From Corallococcus macrosporus DSM 14697 (GTDB lineage Bacteria; Myxococcota; Myxococcia; Myxococcales; Myxococcaceae): a stretch of 64,000 nucleotides of DNA. The DNA lies in the NCBI RefSeq assembly GCF_002305895.1, contig NZ_CP022203.1:3140501-3204500 (forward strand). The letters run 5' to 3'. Made by a program: the position numbers and the translations under genes. Below, in pieces: positions 57,283-64,000 of this stretch; within the stretch, counting starts at the first letter, position 1; each line of letters begins with the position of its first letter. The notes beneath the pieces were generated by a model that was given only the letters and a program-made list of their open reading frames with translations, had not been told where the DNA came from and ran no database searches.

Positions 57283-58158
57283 TCAGCGGCGCGCGTAGGA
57301 GCCGGTGCGCAGCTCTTCCAGGATGCCTGGCCCGCGCGGGGTCCACCCCAGCAACTGCTCCGCGCGCCGGGACGTGAGCTGCTGGTCCAGCGCCAGCGCG
57401 TCCGCGAAGGCGCCGAACTGCTTCCGGGCGTCCTCCAGGGGCCAGGCGCGCGTGTTGCCCCGGGCCCCCGCGCCCTCGCTCGCGGCGGTGGCGATCTCCT
57501 TCACCTGCACGGAGGGGCCCTGCACGGCGACGAGCACGGTCCCCGCGGGCGCCTGCTCGAGCGCGCGCACGTAGAGCTGGGCCAGGTCCTCGATGAACAC
57601 CACGGGCCAGCGGTTCTCACCCGTGCCCACGTAGCGCGCCGCGCCGTCGTCGCGCGCGGAGGCGGCGAGCATCATGGGGATGCCGCCAGTGCGGCCGTAC
57701 ACGATGCCCGGGCGGATGACGACCCCCCGCACCCCGGGCGCGCTGAGCACGCGCTGCTCCACCGCGGGGCGCCACGCCACGAGCTCCGCCGCCTCCAGCG
57801 GGCTGTCCTCGTCGACGACCGCGCCCCGCGTGTCGCCGTGCACCCAGACGCCGCTGGTGTAGATGAAGCGCTTGCCGGTGCCTTCCATGGCCCGCAGCGC
57901 CGCGGCGACGGCCGGCGCGTCCACGGCCTCGCTGTTGGTCGTCGCCGTCCAGACAATCGCGTCCACCTGCTCGGTGAGCGCGGCGAGCCCCGCGGCCTCC
58001 GCCAGGTCTCCGGCCAGGGCCTGCACGCCGCGGGCGGCGAGCTTGCGGCGCGCGTCGTCCGAGCGCGCCAGTCCGAGGACGTGGTGGCCCGCCCGCGCGA
58101 GCGCGTCCACGACGGCCGAGCCGATGTATCCAGTCGCGCCTGTGACAAGGGTTCTCAT
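57283..58158 (-). CDS. NAD-dependent epimerase/dehydratase (extended SDR)
   Basis: 291 residues. It begins MRTLVTGATGYIGSAVVDAL, with the Rossmann motif TGATGYIG (about 6-13). The SDR active-site triad Tyr-Lys is not in its usual place; a YTSGVWVHGD segment (about 99-108) is nearest, and RPGIVYGRTGG is the substrate region. It is probably an atypical SDR of the nucleoside-diphosphate-sugar epimerase type or an NAD(P)-binding protein. It sits between the lipoprotein and HMG-CoA-synthase-like genes, all in one direction. Confidence 0.85.
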   Translation of the reverse strand: MRTLVTGATGYIGSAVVDALARAGHHVLGLARSDDARRKLAARGVQALAGDLAEAAGLAALTEQVDAIVWTATTNSEAVDAPAVAAALRAMEGTGKRFIYTSGVWVHGDTRGAVVDEDSPLEAAELVAWRPAVEQRVLSAPGVRGVVIRPGIVYGRTGGIPMMLAASARDDGAARYVGTGENRWPVVFIEDLAQLYVRALEQAPAGTVLVAVQGPSVQVKEIATAASEGAGARGNTRAWPLEDARKQFGAFADALALDQQLTSRRAEQLLGWTPRGPGILEELRTGSYARR

Positions 58159-58186
58159 GGGGACTCTCTCAAGGGTGAAGGGTGAA

Positions 58187-58801
58187 TCACTCGACGCGCA
58201 GGCCCACCACCTGGCCCGTCCGGGCCCAGGCGTAGGCGCGCAGCAGCAACTGCCAGACGACCTCCAGCTCCTCGGCCGTCCGAGGCCCGAAGACCATGGG
58301 CGTCCCGGAGCGGGGATGCGGCACGCCCCAGCCCTGCTGGAACACCTGCGCGGCCATGTCCGGCGGGAACTTCATGTGGAGGCTGCCGTCGTGCGCCGGG
58401 TGGATGTGGGCGAACTCGGTGCCCACCTGGAACGCCGCCCTGGGGCCCCGCGCGACCTCCGGGTGGAGCCAGAAGGCGCGCGCCCCGGGGACGGAGATGC
58501 CGCTGGGCGCCACGCGCACACCCGGGAGGACCGAGGCCCGCAGGAAGAGCTGCTCCTGCAGCGCCGGAGGGGACTGCTGGCTGAGCTGCATGTGCGCCAG
58601 CGGCGTTCCCGGGGGCGCGTCGCTCGTCTCGGGCCGGGGGCCGTGCCGGCTGGGCAGCGTGAAGCCGGGCTCCGGCGCCAGCGGCGCCACGGCGGCGGCG
58701 CCGGACGGAGGCCGAGGGGCTTCCTTTTCGGGAGAGGTGCACGCGGCCATGACCAGGAATTGCGCCACGAGCAGCAGCGGCACGGAGCAACGGGAACGCA
58801 T
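58187..58801 (-). CDS. Lipoprotein with luciferase-family (DUF5519) domain
   Basis: 204 residues from ATG 58801. The signal peptide ends in LVMAAC (Cys about 21), so it is a lipoprotein, followed by a Pro-rich linker. The C-terminal half (about 125-200: FQVGTEFAHIHPAHDGSLHM, then GWGVPHPRSG and ELEVVWQLLLRAY) matches the luciferase-family domain, which has no light-producing role in bacteria as far as I know. It is the first gene of a likely operon with the epimerase (28 bases apart) and is divergent from a LysR regulator. Confidence 0.78.
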   Translation of the reverse strand: MRSRCSVPLLLVAQFLVMAACTSPEKEAPRPPSGAAAVAPLAPEPGFTLPSRHGPRPETSDAPPGTPLAHMQLSQQSPPALQEQLFLRASVLPGVRVAPSGISVPGARAFWLHPEVARGPRAAFQVGTEFAHIHPAHDGSLHMKFPPDMAAQVFQQGWGVPHPRSGTPMVFGPRTAEELEVVWQLLLRAYAWARTGQVVGLRVE

Positions 58802-58833
58802 GCACGCTCTCTTAGACATGTCGCGCATTGGAC

Positions 58834-58845
58834 ACAACGCGTTGT
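58834..58845. promoter_or_regulatory. Palindrome in the LysR-lipoprotein divergent promoter region
   Basis: ACAACGCGTTGT is a perfect 12-base palindrome in the 75-base space between the LysR gene and the divergent lipoprotein gene. The position suits a LysR operator acting on both genes. Confidence 0.5.
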
Positions 58846-58876
58846 ATGGAAAAGGATTGTTTCCTGGAGAAGCCCA

Positions 58877-59800
58877 ATGGAAGAAGTGGTGCCCTACTTC
58901 ACGTTCGCCGAGGTGGTCCGCATCGGCAGCTTCACCGCCGCGGCCCGCGCGCTGGGCCTGTCGAAGGCCACGGTGAGCAAGCAGGTGATGCAGTTGGAGG
59001 CCTCGCTGGGCGTGCGCCTGCTGCACCGCACGACGCGGAAGCTGTCGCTGACGGCCGAGGGCCAGTCCCTGTACGTGCGCTGCCAGCGCATCCTCGCGGA
59101 GCTGGAGGCGGCGAAGGCGGAGGCCCTGCTGCTGCGGCGCAAGCCCCGGGGGCGGCTGCGCGTGAGCATCCCCATGACGTTCGGCCTGCTGCGGGTGCTC
59201 CCCGCGGTGCCGGAGTTCCTCGCGCGCTATCCGGAGATAGAGCTCGACATCCAGCTCGACGACCGCGTCGTCGACCTGGTGGAGCACGGCTTCGACGTCT
59301 GCATCCGGATTGCCCAGCTCCCCGACTCGTCGCTCGTCGCCCGGAAAATCGCCTCCAGCCAGCGGGTCATCTGCGCGACGCCCGCGTACCTGGAGCGCCA
59401 TGGCACGCCGCGCAAGCCCCAGGAGCTGAAGCAGCACCGGTGCCTGCAGTACACCTACCTGGCGTCGGGGACGGCCTGGCGCCTGCGCGGCAAGGAGGGC
59501 GAGGTCCTGGTGGAGACGGGCGGGCCCATGCAGGCCAACAGCAGCCTGGCCCTGAAGCTGGCGGTGCTGGGGCACGCCGGCATCGCGCAGTTCCCCATGT
59601 TCGCCGTCTGGGAGGAGCTGCGTGACGGCCACCTGGTGACGGTGCTCGACGACTACGCGCTGCCCGAGCTGTCCATCTGGGCCGTGCATGCGCCCGGCCG
59701 CACCGTCACCCCCAAGATTCGCGCGTGGGTGGACTTCCTGGCCCGGCGCTTCGAGGGCGAGCCGGGCTGGAGCGAGGCGCTGTCCCCGGAGCCGGAGTGA
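58877..59800 (+). CDS. LysR-family transcriptional regulator
   Basis: 307 residues from ATG 58877 with GGAGA upstream. The N-terminal HTH (about 3-62: FTAAARALGLSKATVSKQVM, then LGVRLLHRTTRKLSLTAEG) is typical. The substrate-binding domain follows (about 90-290: GRLRVSIPMTFGLLRVLPAV, then DLVEHGFDVCIRI). It is encoded divergently from the lipoprotein-epimerase-HMG-CoA-synthase-like operon, with a palindrome between them, so it probably controls that operon. Ligand unknown. Confidence 0.94.
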   Translation: MEEVVPYFTFAEVVRIGSFTAAARALGLSKATVSKQVMQLEASLGVRLLHRTTRKLSLTAEGQSLYVRCQRILAELEAAKAEALLLRRKPRGRLRVSIPMTFGLLRVLPAVPEFLARYPEIELDIQLDDRVVDLVEHGFDVCIRIAQLPDSSLVARKIASSQRVICATPAYLERHGTPRKPQELKQHRCLQYTYLASGTAWRLRGKEGEVLVETGGPMQANSSLALKLAVLGHAGIAQFPMFAVWEELRDGHLVTVLDDYALPELSIWAVHAPGRTVTPKIRAWVDFLARRFEGEPGWSEALSPEPE

Positions 59801-59806
59801 GCTCCG

Positions 59807-59821
59807 GGGGCGCGGCGCCCC
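59807..59821. terminator. GC-rich hairpin between convergent genes
   Basis: GGGGCG and CGCCCC form a six-base stem with a three-base loop just after the LysR stop and at the end of the thioesterase gene. No T-run follows on either strand, so it is only a possible bidirectional stop. Confidence 0.3.
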
Positions 59822-60279
59822 TACCTGACCGGGGCGTTGGCCCGCCAGTCGTGGCGCATGCGCAGCTTGCTCAGCTGCGCCGAGGCGACCTGCGTCCGCT
59901 CGCCGCCGGGCTTGAGCTTCCAGGCCTGGCACTGGGTGAAGATGAGGTTGCGCCCGCCGCGGAGGACGGTGGCCTCGAACAGGACCTCGGTGCCCAGGGG
60001 CGTGGCGGACAACATCATGCTGTTGAAGCTGCTGGTCAGCGCGTACTCGTCGGGCCCGAGCAGGGGCAGGGTGGCCAGCATGCTGACCACGTCCAGCATG
60101 GAGTAGATGACGCCGCCATGGAGGGTGTGGCTGAGGTTGTCGATGGCCTCCGTGACGCGGAGGCTGCACTGGCAGAAGCCCGGGCGCTGCTCAATCAGCC
60201 GCAGGCCGCAGTAGCGCTGGTAGGCGTGCTCCAGCAGGGCCCGGGAGTGTGCCTGGGCATGTTCACTGAGCGTCGTCAT
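59821..60279 (-). CDS. PaaI-type hotdog-fold thioesterase
   Basis: 152 residues. The hotdog fold is shown by a central HGGVIYSMLDVVSMLATLPL helix region (about 54-73), with the usual Asp in place as catalytic acid. Such enzymes hydrolyse acyl-CoA or acyl-carrier thioesters. It is the last gene of a four-gene minus-strand operon (asnB, monooxygenase, acyl-CoA dehydrogenase, thioesterase), 12 bases after the dehydrogenase stop. It may release or edit the acyl intermediate of the pathway. Confidence 0.9.
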   Translation of the reverse strand: MTTLSEHAQAHSRALLEHAYQRYCGLRLIEQRPGFCQCSLRVTEAIDNLSHTLHGGVIYSMLDVVSMLATLPLLGPDEYALTSSFNSMMLSATPLGTEVLFEATVLRGGRNLIFTQCQAWKLKPGGERTQVASAQLSKLRMRHDWRANAPVR

Positions 60280-60291
60280 GGTGTCCTTTCG

Positions 60292-61368
60292 TCACAGGGC
60301 CCGTCCGATGATTTCCAGCATGACCTCGCGCGCCCCGCCGCCAATGGCGAGCAGCCGCGCGTCGCGGTAGATGCGCTCGACGAGCGCCGGCTCCACGCAG
60401 CCGTGCGCGCCGTGGACCTGGACCGCGTCGCGCGCGACCTGCTCCAGCGTGTCCACCGCCACGTTCTTCGCGATGGCGGCCTGCGCCGCCGTGAGCTGCC
60501 CGCTGGCCCGCCAGCGCACCGCCTGGTCCACGTAGAGGCGCGCCACGCTCAGCGCCGCGTGCCGCTCGGCCAGGCGCTGGCGGATGGCGGACTTCTCCAG
60601 CAGCGGGGCGCCGCCCACGCGCCGCTCGCGGCAGTGCGCCACGGCGGCCTCCTGGGCGAGCTGGGCCGAGCCCACCGCCATGACGGCGAGGTTCAGCCGC
60701 TCCTGGAGCAGGCACTGCTGGAGCAGCCGGCTGGCCTGCTTCCCGGCGAGGAGCAGCCGCGCGGGCGCCGCCTCGAAACGGAGCGACGCCAGCGGCAGGC
60801 AGCGCCACCCGAGGCAGTCGCGCCGCGCGTGGCTCAGGCCCGGGGCGGAGCCCTTCACCAGGAACAGGCCCAGGGCCCCCTCCAGGACGGCGCCCACCAC
60901 CAGCAGCTCCGCGCGCCCGCCGTTGCAGATGAAGGCCTTCTCGCCCGTCAGCCGGTACAGTCCGCCGTCGGGCTCGGCCCGGCACTGGAGCGCGCGGAGG
61001 TCCGAGCCGGCCTGGGGCTCCGTCAGGGCCAGGACGATGCGCTGGTCGCCGCCCAGCACCGCGGGGATGACCTCGGCGGCCAGCCGCGCGTCCCCGCCCT
61101 GGACGAGCCCCAGGCTGACGAAGTGCGAGGCCAGGCCCATGGTGATGCCCTGGGCCCCGCCGCGCGTCAGCTCCTCGACGAGCACCGCGAGCGCGGGGGC
61201 GTCCTCGGGGAGCGTGCCCGGCGGGTGCCCCAGGGCCAGCAGGCCCTCGCGCCCCGCCAGCGCGTGGAGCTCCAGCGGGTAGGCGCCGCCCGCCTCCCAC
61301 CCGTCCACGTGCGGGCGCACGTGCTGGTCGACGAAGGCGCGCACCTGGTCGCGGTAGTGTTCCGTCAT
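60292..61368 (-). CDS. Acyl-CoA dehydrogenase family protein
   Basis: 358 residues. The FAD-binding region is recognisable as RIVLALTEPQAGSDLRAL (about 110-127), with the later EKAFICNGG segment (143-151), and the C-terminal helical bundle includes VDTLEQVARDAVQVHGAHGC and DARLLAIGGGAREVM. These enzymes oxidise acyl-CoA or acyl-ACP to enoyl forms. The position of the base Glu is not certain. It is translated 10 bases after the monooxygenase stop and 12 bases before the thioesterase, within the asnB operon. Confidence 0.9.
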   Translation of the reverse strand: MTEHYRDQVRAFVDQHVRPHVDGWEAGGAYPLELHALAGREGLLALGHPPGTLPEDAPALAVLVEELTRGGAQGITMGLASHFVSLGLVQGGDARLAAEVIPAVLGGDQRIVLALTEPQAGSDLRALQCRAEPDGGLYRLTGEKAFICNGGRAELLVVGAVLEGALGLFLVKGSAPGLSHARRDCLGWRCLPLASLRFEAAPARLLLAGKQASRLLQQCLLQERLNLAVMAVGSAQLAQEAAVAHCRERRVGGAPLLEKSAIRQRLAERHAALSVARLYVDQAVRWRASGQLTAAQAAIAKNVAVDTLEQVARDAVQVHGAHGCVEPALVERIYRDARLLAIGGGAREVMLEIIGRAL

Positions 61369-61378
61369 GGGTGGGCTC

Positions 61379-62503
61379 CTAGAAGACCGTGCTTCGCGCG
61401 AGCTGCTGGAAGCGCTGGACGATGGGCTGCAGCCGCGTGGGAGACACCTGCCCCTCCGGCTCGAAGTAGTAGAGCCGGGTGATGTCGTCCATCACCTGGA
61501 GCATCTCCCGCGAGCGCCGCGCCGCCCGGATTTCGTAGCGCATGAGCGCCGTCTCCAGCTCCGCGTCGCAGTGGCCCACCAGCGCCTGGGCCAGCATGAA
61601 GCCGTTCTCCAGCCCCAGCGTCAGGCCGTAGCCCAGCGTCGGGAGCATGGCGTGGATGCTGTCCCCCAGCATCACCACCCGGCCCCGGTACCAGTGGCCG
61701 CCCCCCGTCAGCGCGCTGAGCTTGTGGGTGAGGATGGCCTCGTCCGGCGTCTGGTCAATCATCCGCAGCACGTCCGCCGGGAGCTCGGCGAACAGCTCGA
61801 GCAGGCCCGCGCGGTCGAGCAGGGGCCGGTCGTGGTGCTGGTAGGCGGCGAACCAGTAGCGCAGCGCGCGCGCCTGGGACAGGGGATAGGTGACCACCCG
61901 GGAGTGGTTGGCGGTGAAGATTTGACAGCGGTCGAAGTGGAGCAGGGGCGAGTCGTACGTCACCACGCCCCGGCTCGCCACCAGCCCCGTGGCGTGCGGC
62001 TCCAGCCCGGGGTTGACGAAGGCCCGCGTCGTCGACGACACGCCGTCCGCGCCCACGGCCAGGTCGAAGTCGAACGCGTGGCCGCTGCTGAAGGTGATGC
62101 GCACCTGGTCACCCACGTTCTCCAGGCGCTCACACCCCATGCCGTAGTGGATGTCATCCTCCTCCAGGCACGAGGCGAGCAGGCGGAAGAGCTCCGTGCG
62201 GAGGAACATCATCGCTGGCGCGGGCAGGCCCAGGCCCTCCGGGCGCACCGGCTGGCTGTGGATGAGCCGGCCCTGCTTGTCGTGCGTGTCCAGGTACTCG
62301 ATGGGCTGCCCCCGGGAGAGGAAGTCCCGGGTGCCGAGCACGAAGCGGAGGATCTGCATCGCCTGGGGCCACACGTAGATGCCCGTCCCCGAGTCGCGGG
62401 GCCCCTTGCCCCGCTCGAAGACGACGCAGTCCACGCCGAAGCGCTTGAGCATGACGGCGCACGCCAGCCCGTTGAGGCCCGCGCCGATGATGGCCACCCT
62501 CAC
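61379..62503 (-). CDS. FAD-dependent monooxygenase (PHBH-type)
   Basis: 374 residues from GTG 62503. The dinucleotide fold VRVAIIGAGLNGLACAVML, then GADGVSSTTRAFV and GDSIHAMLPTLGYGLTLGLE (FAD-contacting DG and GD motifs), is diagnostic of the aromatic-ring hydroxylase/epoxidase group. The GTG overlaps the asnB stop by four bases (GTGA), fixing the start and rejecting a longer frame. It acts on an unknown substrate, probably in sequence with the other enzymes of this operon. Confidence 0.93.
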   Translation of the reverse strand: MRVAIIGAGLNGLACAVMLKRFGVDCVVFERGKGPRDSGTGIYVWPQAMQILRFVLGTRDFLSRGQPIEYLDTHDKQGRLIHSQPVRPEGLGLPAPAMMFLRTELFRLLASCLEEDDIHYGMGCERLENVGDQVRITFSSGHAFDFDLAVGADGVSSTTRAFVNPGLEPHATGLVASRGVVTYDSPLLHFDRCQIFTANHSRVVTYPLSQARALRYWFAAYQHHDRPLLDRAGLLELFAELPADVLRMIDQTPDEAILTHKLSALTGGGHWYRGRVVMLGDSIHAMLPTLGYGLTLGLENGFMLAQALVGHCDAELETALMRYEIRAARRSREMLQVMDDITRLYYFEPEGQVSPTRLQPIVQRFQQLARSTVF

Positions 62504-64000
62504 GCCGCCACCTCGCGGGTGTCCCAGTCCTCCTGGACGGTGGGGGCGCGCAGCGCGTAGCGCCGCTGGAGCAGGCACAGGCTGGTCAGCTCCATCAGCA
62601 TCGGGTCCAGCAGCCCCTGCTCATGCGCCGTGAGCTGCGGCAGGCGCTCCAGCAGCCCGCGCACCCGGGCCGGCTCGAAGAAGGGCAGGGCCTCCAGCTC
62701 CGGGCCCCCCAGCACGTCCCGCACCAGCTCGTACAGGCGGCCATCCTGCTGGAGGGTGGCGGGCGGCGCGCGGAAGTAGTGCTTCTTGCGCTTGTACAGG
62801 GCGTCCGGGAGGAAGGGCCGCATCGCCTCGCGAAACACGTACTTCTCCGTGGAGCCGCGCACCTTCATCCAGACGGGCATCTGGCACGCCAGCTCCACGA
62901 CGTGGTGGTCCAGCAGCGGCACGCGGCCCTCGATGCTGTTGGCCATCTCCATCCGGTCGCCGAGCGTCGTCAGCACGAAGTTGGGCAGGTAGGACTTGGC
63001 CCACAGGTACATGGACTTGTGGACTGGATCCCGGCCCTCCAGGTTGCGGTGGTCCAGCCGGTCGTAGAACTGCCGGTAGGGGTCCGAGCCCTCGAAGCGC
63101 TCGCGGAAGTCCCGCCGGTAGAGCGCCTCCAGCGCCTTGAACCACCCGGCCTGGTTGTCCAGCCAGGACACCCCGTGGCTGAGCTGCTGGACCATCCAGT
63201 GGATGTCCTGGGGCATGTCCGGCTGGACGTAGCCGTTCTCGCTCTCCTGGATGCGCTGGCGCAGCTTGTGGACGACCGCGGGGTCCTGCCGCTCGGGGTT
63301 GTACAGCAGCATGTCGCGGCGGAAGTGCGGGTACCCGGCGAAGACCTCGTCGGCCCCTTCTCCCGTGAGGACGACCTTCAGCCCGGCCCGGCGGACCTGC
63401 TGGCTGAGGATGTACTTGGCCACGCCGTGCGCGTTGAAGAACGGCGTCTCGTTGTGCCACAGCGCCTGCTCGAAGTGGTCGGCCAGGTCGTTCTGGGACA
63501 CGGCGACGGTGTGGAAGCGCGCCCCGTTGTGTTCGGCGGCGAGCCGCGCGAAGCGGTTCTCGTCGTAGTCGTCCATGTCCGTGAAGGACAGGTTGAACGC
63601 GTCCATGGGCTGGCCCGCCACGTGCGTCGCCACGCCCAGCATCGCGGACGAGTCGATTCCGCCGCTCAGGTAGACGCCCATGGGCACGTCCGCGCGCAGG
63701 CGCAGCTCGACGGACTTCTCCACCGCGGCGCGGATGGCCTCCACCATGCCCTGCTCGTCGGCCGGGTCCGGCGCGTCCTGGCGCGCGAACTCCATGTCCC
63801 AGTAGCGGCCGTGGTGCAGGCCTCCGCTGTCCGCCATCACCCAGCAGCCCGGCTGCACGCTGCGCACGCCCTTGAAGAGGGTGTGGTCGCGCAGATAGAA
63901 GGCGCGGCTGGCGTAGGCGTGCTCGTCCCACTCCGCGGGGACGCCGGCGGCCAGCAGCGCCTTGATCTCCGACGCGAAGTACCAGGCCCCCCGGTGCTGC
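62500..64000 (-). CDS. asnB: Asparagine synthetase B, glutamine-hydrolysing (5' end cut by window edge)
   Basis: About 500 residues visible. The open frame runs to base 64000 (the upstream peptide includes WYFASEIKALLAAG and FYLRDHTLFKGVR), so most of the N-terminal glutaminase domain is outside the window. The synthetase half is clear, with the ATP-pyrophosphatase motif SGGIDSSAML and later GEGADEVFAGYPHF. It makes asparagine or amidates a carboxylate in a dedicated product. Its stop overlaps the FAD monooxygenase, and asnB-type enzymes in such operons often amidate intermediates of secondary metabolites. Confidence 0.93.
   Translation of the reverse strand, partial: QHRGAWYFASEIKALLAAGVPAEWDEHAYASRAFYLRDHTLFKGVRSVQPGCWVMADSGGLHHGRYWDMEFARQDAPDPADEQGMVEAIRAAVEKSVELRLRADVPMGVYLSGGIDSSAMLGVATHVAGQPMDAFNLSFTDMDDYDENRFARLAAEHNGARFHTVAVSQNDLADHFEQALWHNETPFFNAHGVAKYILSQQVRRAGLKVVLTGEGADEVFAGYPHFRRDMLLYNPERQDPAVVHKLRQRIQESENGYVQPDMPQDIHWMVQQLSHGVSWLDNQAGWFKALEALYRRDFRERFEGSDPYRQFYDRLDHRNLEGRDPVHKSMYLWAKSYLPNFVLTTLGDRMEMANSIEGRVPLLDHHVVELACQMPVWMKVRGSTEKYVFREAMRPFLPDALYKRKKHYFRAPPATLQQDGRLYELVRDVLGGPELEALPFFEPARVRGLLERLPQLTAHEQGLLDPMLMELTSLCLLQRRYALRAPTVQEDWDTREVAA

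Noticed and set aside
59725-61482. A 585-residue plus-strand open frame opposite the thioesterase and dehydrogenase
   Set aside because: The genes on the minus strand have clear families and operon spacing; the plus frame has no family match.
62500-63867. An asparagine synthetase start at 63867 with a complete short protein
   Set aside because: The frame remains open and conserved to the window edge (WYFASEIKALL), so the gene is truncated by the window rather than short.

Overview
The window is about 64 kb of very GC-rich, densely packed bacterial chromosome. It looks like a member of the Myxococcaceae (Myxococcus/Corallococcus type). The reasons are strong G/C bias at third codon positions, an MglA-like GTPase, a DUF4388 protein, a sigma factor of the kind abundant in Myxococcales paired with a large Ser/Thr kinase, a CHASE2 cyclase, and many lipoproteins and coiled-coil proteins. 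Both window edges cut genes: a hybrid histidine kinase on the left and an asparagine synthetase on the right. I saw no rRNA, tRNA, CRISPR array or intact insertion sequence.

Layout. 1-5.4 kb: hybrid histidine kinase, a metalloenzyme plus peptidase-MA lipoprotein pair, a DUF4388 protein and an MglA-like GTPase. 5.7-11.8 kb: housekeeping and metabolic genes (L28, an FAD oxidoreductase, a HAD phosphatase, a 3-hydroxyisobutyryl-CoA hydrolase, and a tightly coupled purM-purN-DUF523 operon). 11.8-16.8 kb: a cNMP-binding regulator followed by a cyclic-nucleotide phosphodiesterase, accD, folC and an alpha/beta hydrolase. 16.8-25.6 kb: envelope genes (an AMIN-domain protein, LptD, an Ig-like lipoprotein, an M23 peptidase), with XRE and TetR regulators and an enoyl-CoA hydratase. 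26-31 kb: an endonuclease/phosphatase-fold protein, then five consecutive small membrane proteins that look like an envelope-stress cluster. 31-45 kb: a CHASE2 adenylate cyclase, then respiratory complex I genes in two minus-strand blocks (nuoAB and nuoCDGHI) separated by a plus-strand sulfatase-fold membrane protein, then a chemoreceptor. 45-53 kb: the sigma factor/kinase pair, a PHP phosphatase, a deoxyhypusine-synthase-like protein and OsmC. 53-64 kb: an accessory region with an EamA exporter, an outer-membrane protein fused in frame to a decayed transposase remnant, YceI, an HMG-CoA-synthase-like enzyme, an epimerase, a LysR divergon, and a four-gene operon (asnB, FAD monooxygenase, acyl-CoA dehydrogenase, thioesterase) that may be the edge of a biosynthetic cluster.

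How the genes work together. Purine synthesis, fatty-acid synthesis (accD), folate (folC) and complex I form the housekeeping backbone. Cyclic-nucleotide signalling is represented at three levels: a cyclase, a phosphodiesterase and a cNMP-binding regulator. Stop/start overlaps of four bases (ATGA or GTGA) recur at purM/purN/DUF523, kinase/sigma, OMP/EamA, metalloenzyme/peptidase, nuoD/nuoG and asnB/monooxygenase, which indicates translational coupling. The most unusual items are: the kinase carrying an anti-sigma-type Hx3Cx2C motif, coupled to its sigma factor; the cyclase lacking the usual transition-state Asn; the sulfatase-fold protein with Thr in place of the formylglycine Cys; and the acyl-modifying operon at the right edge.
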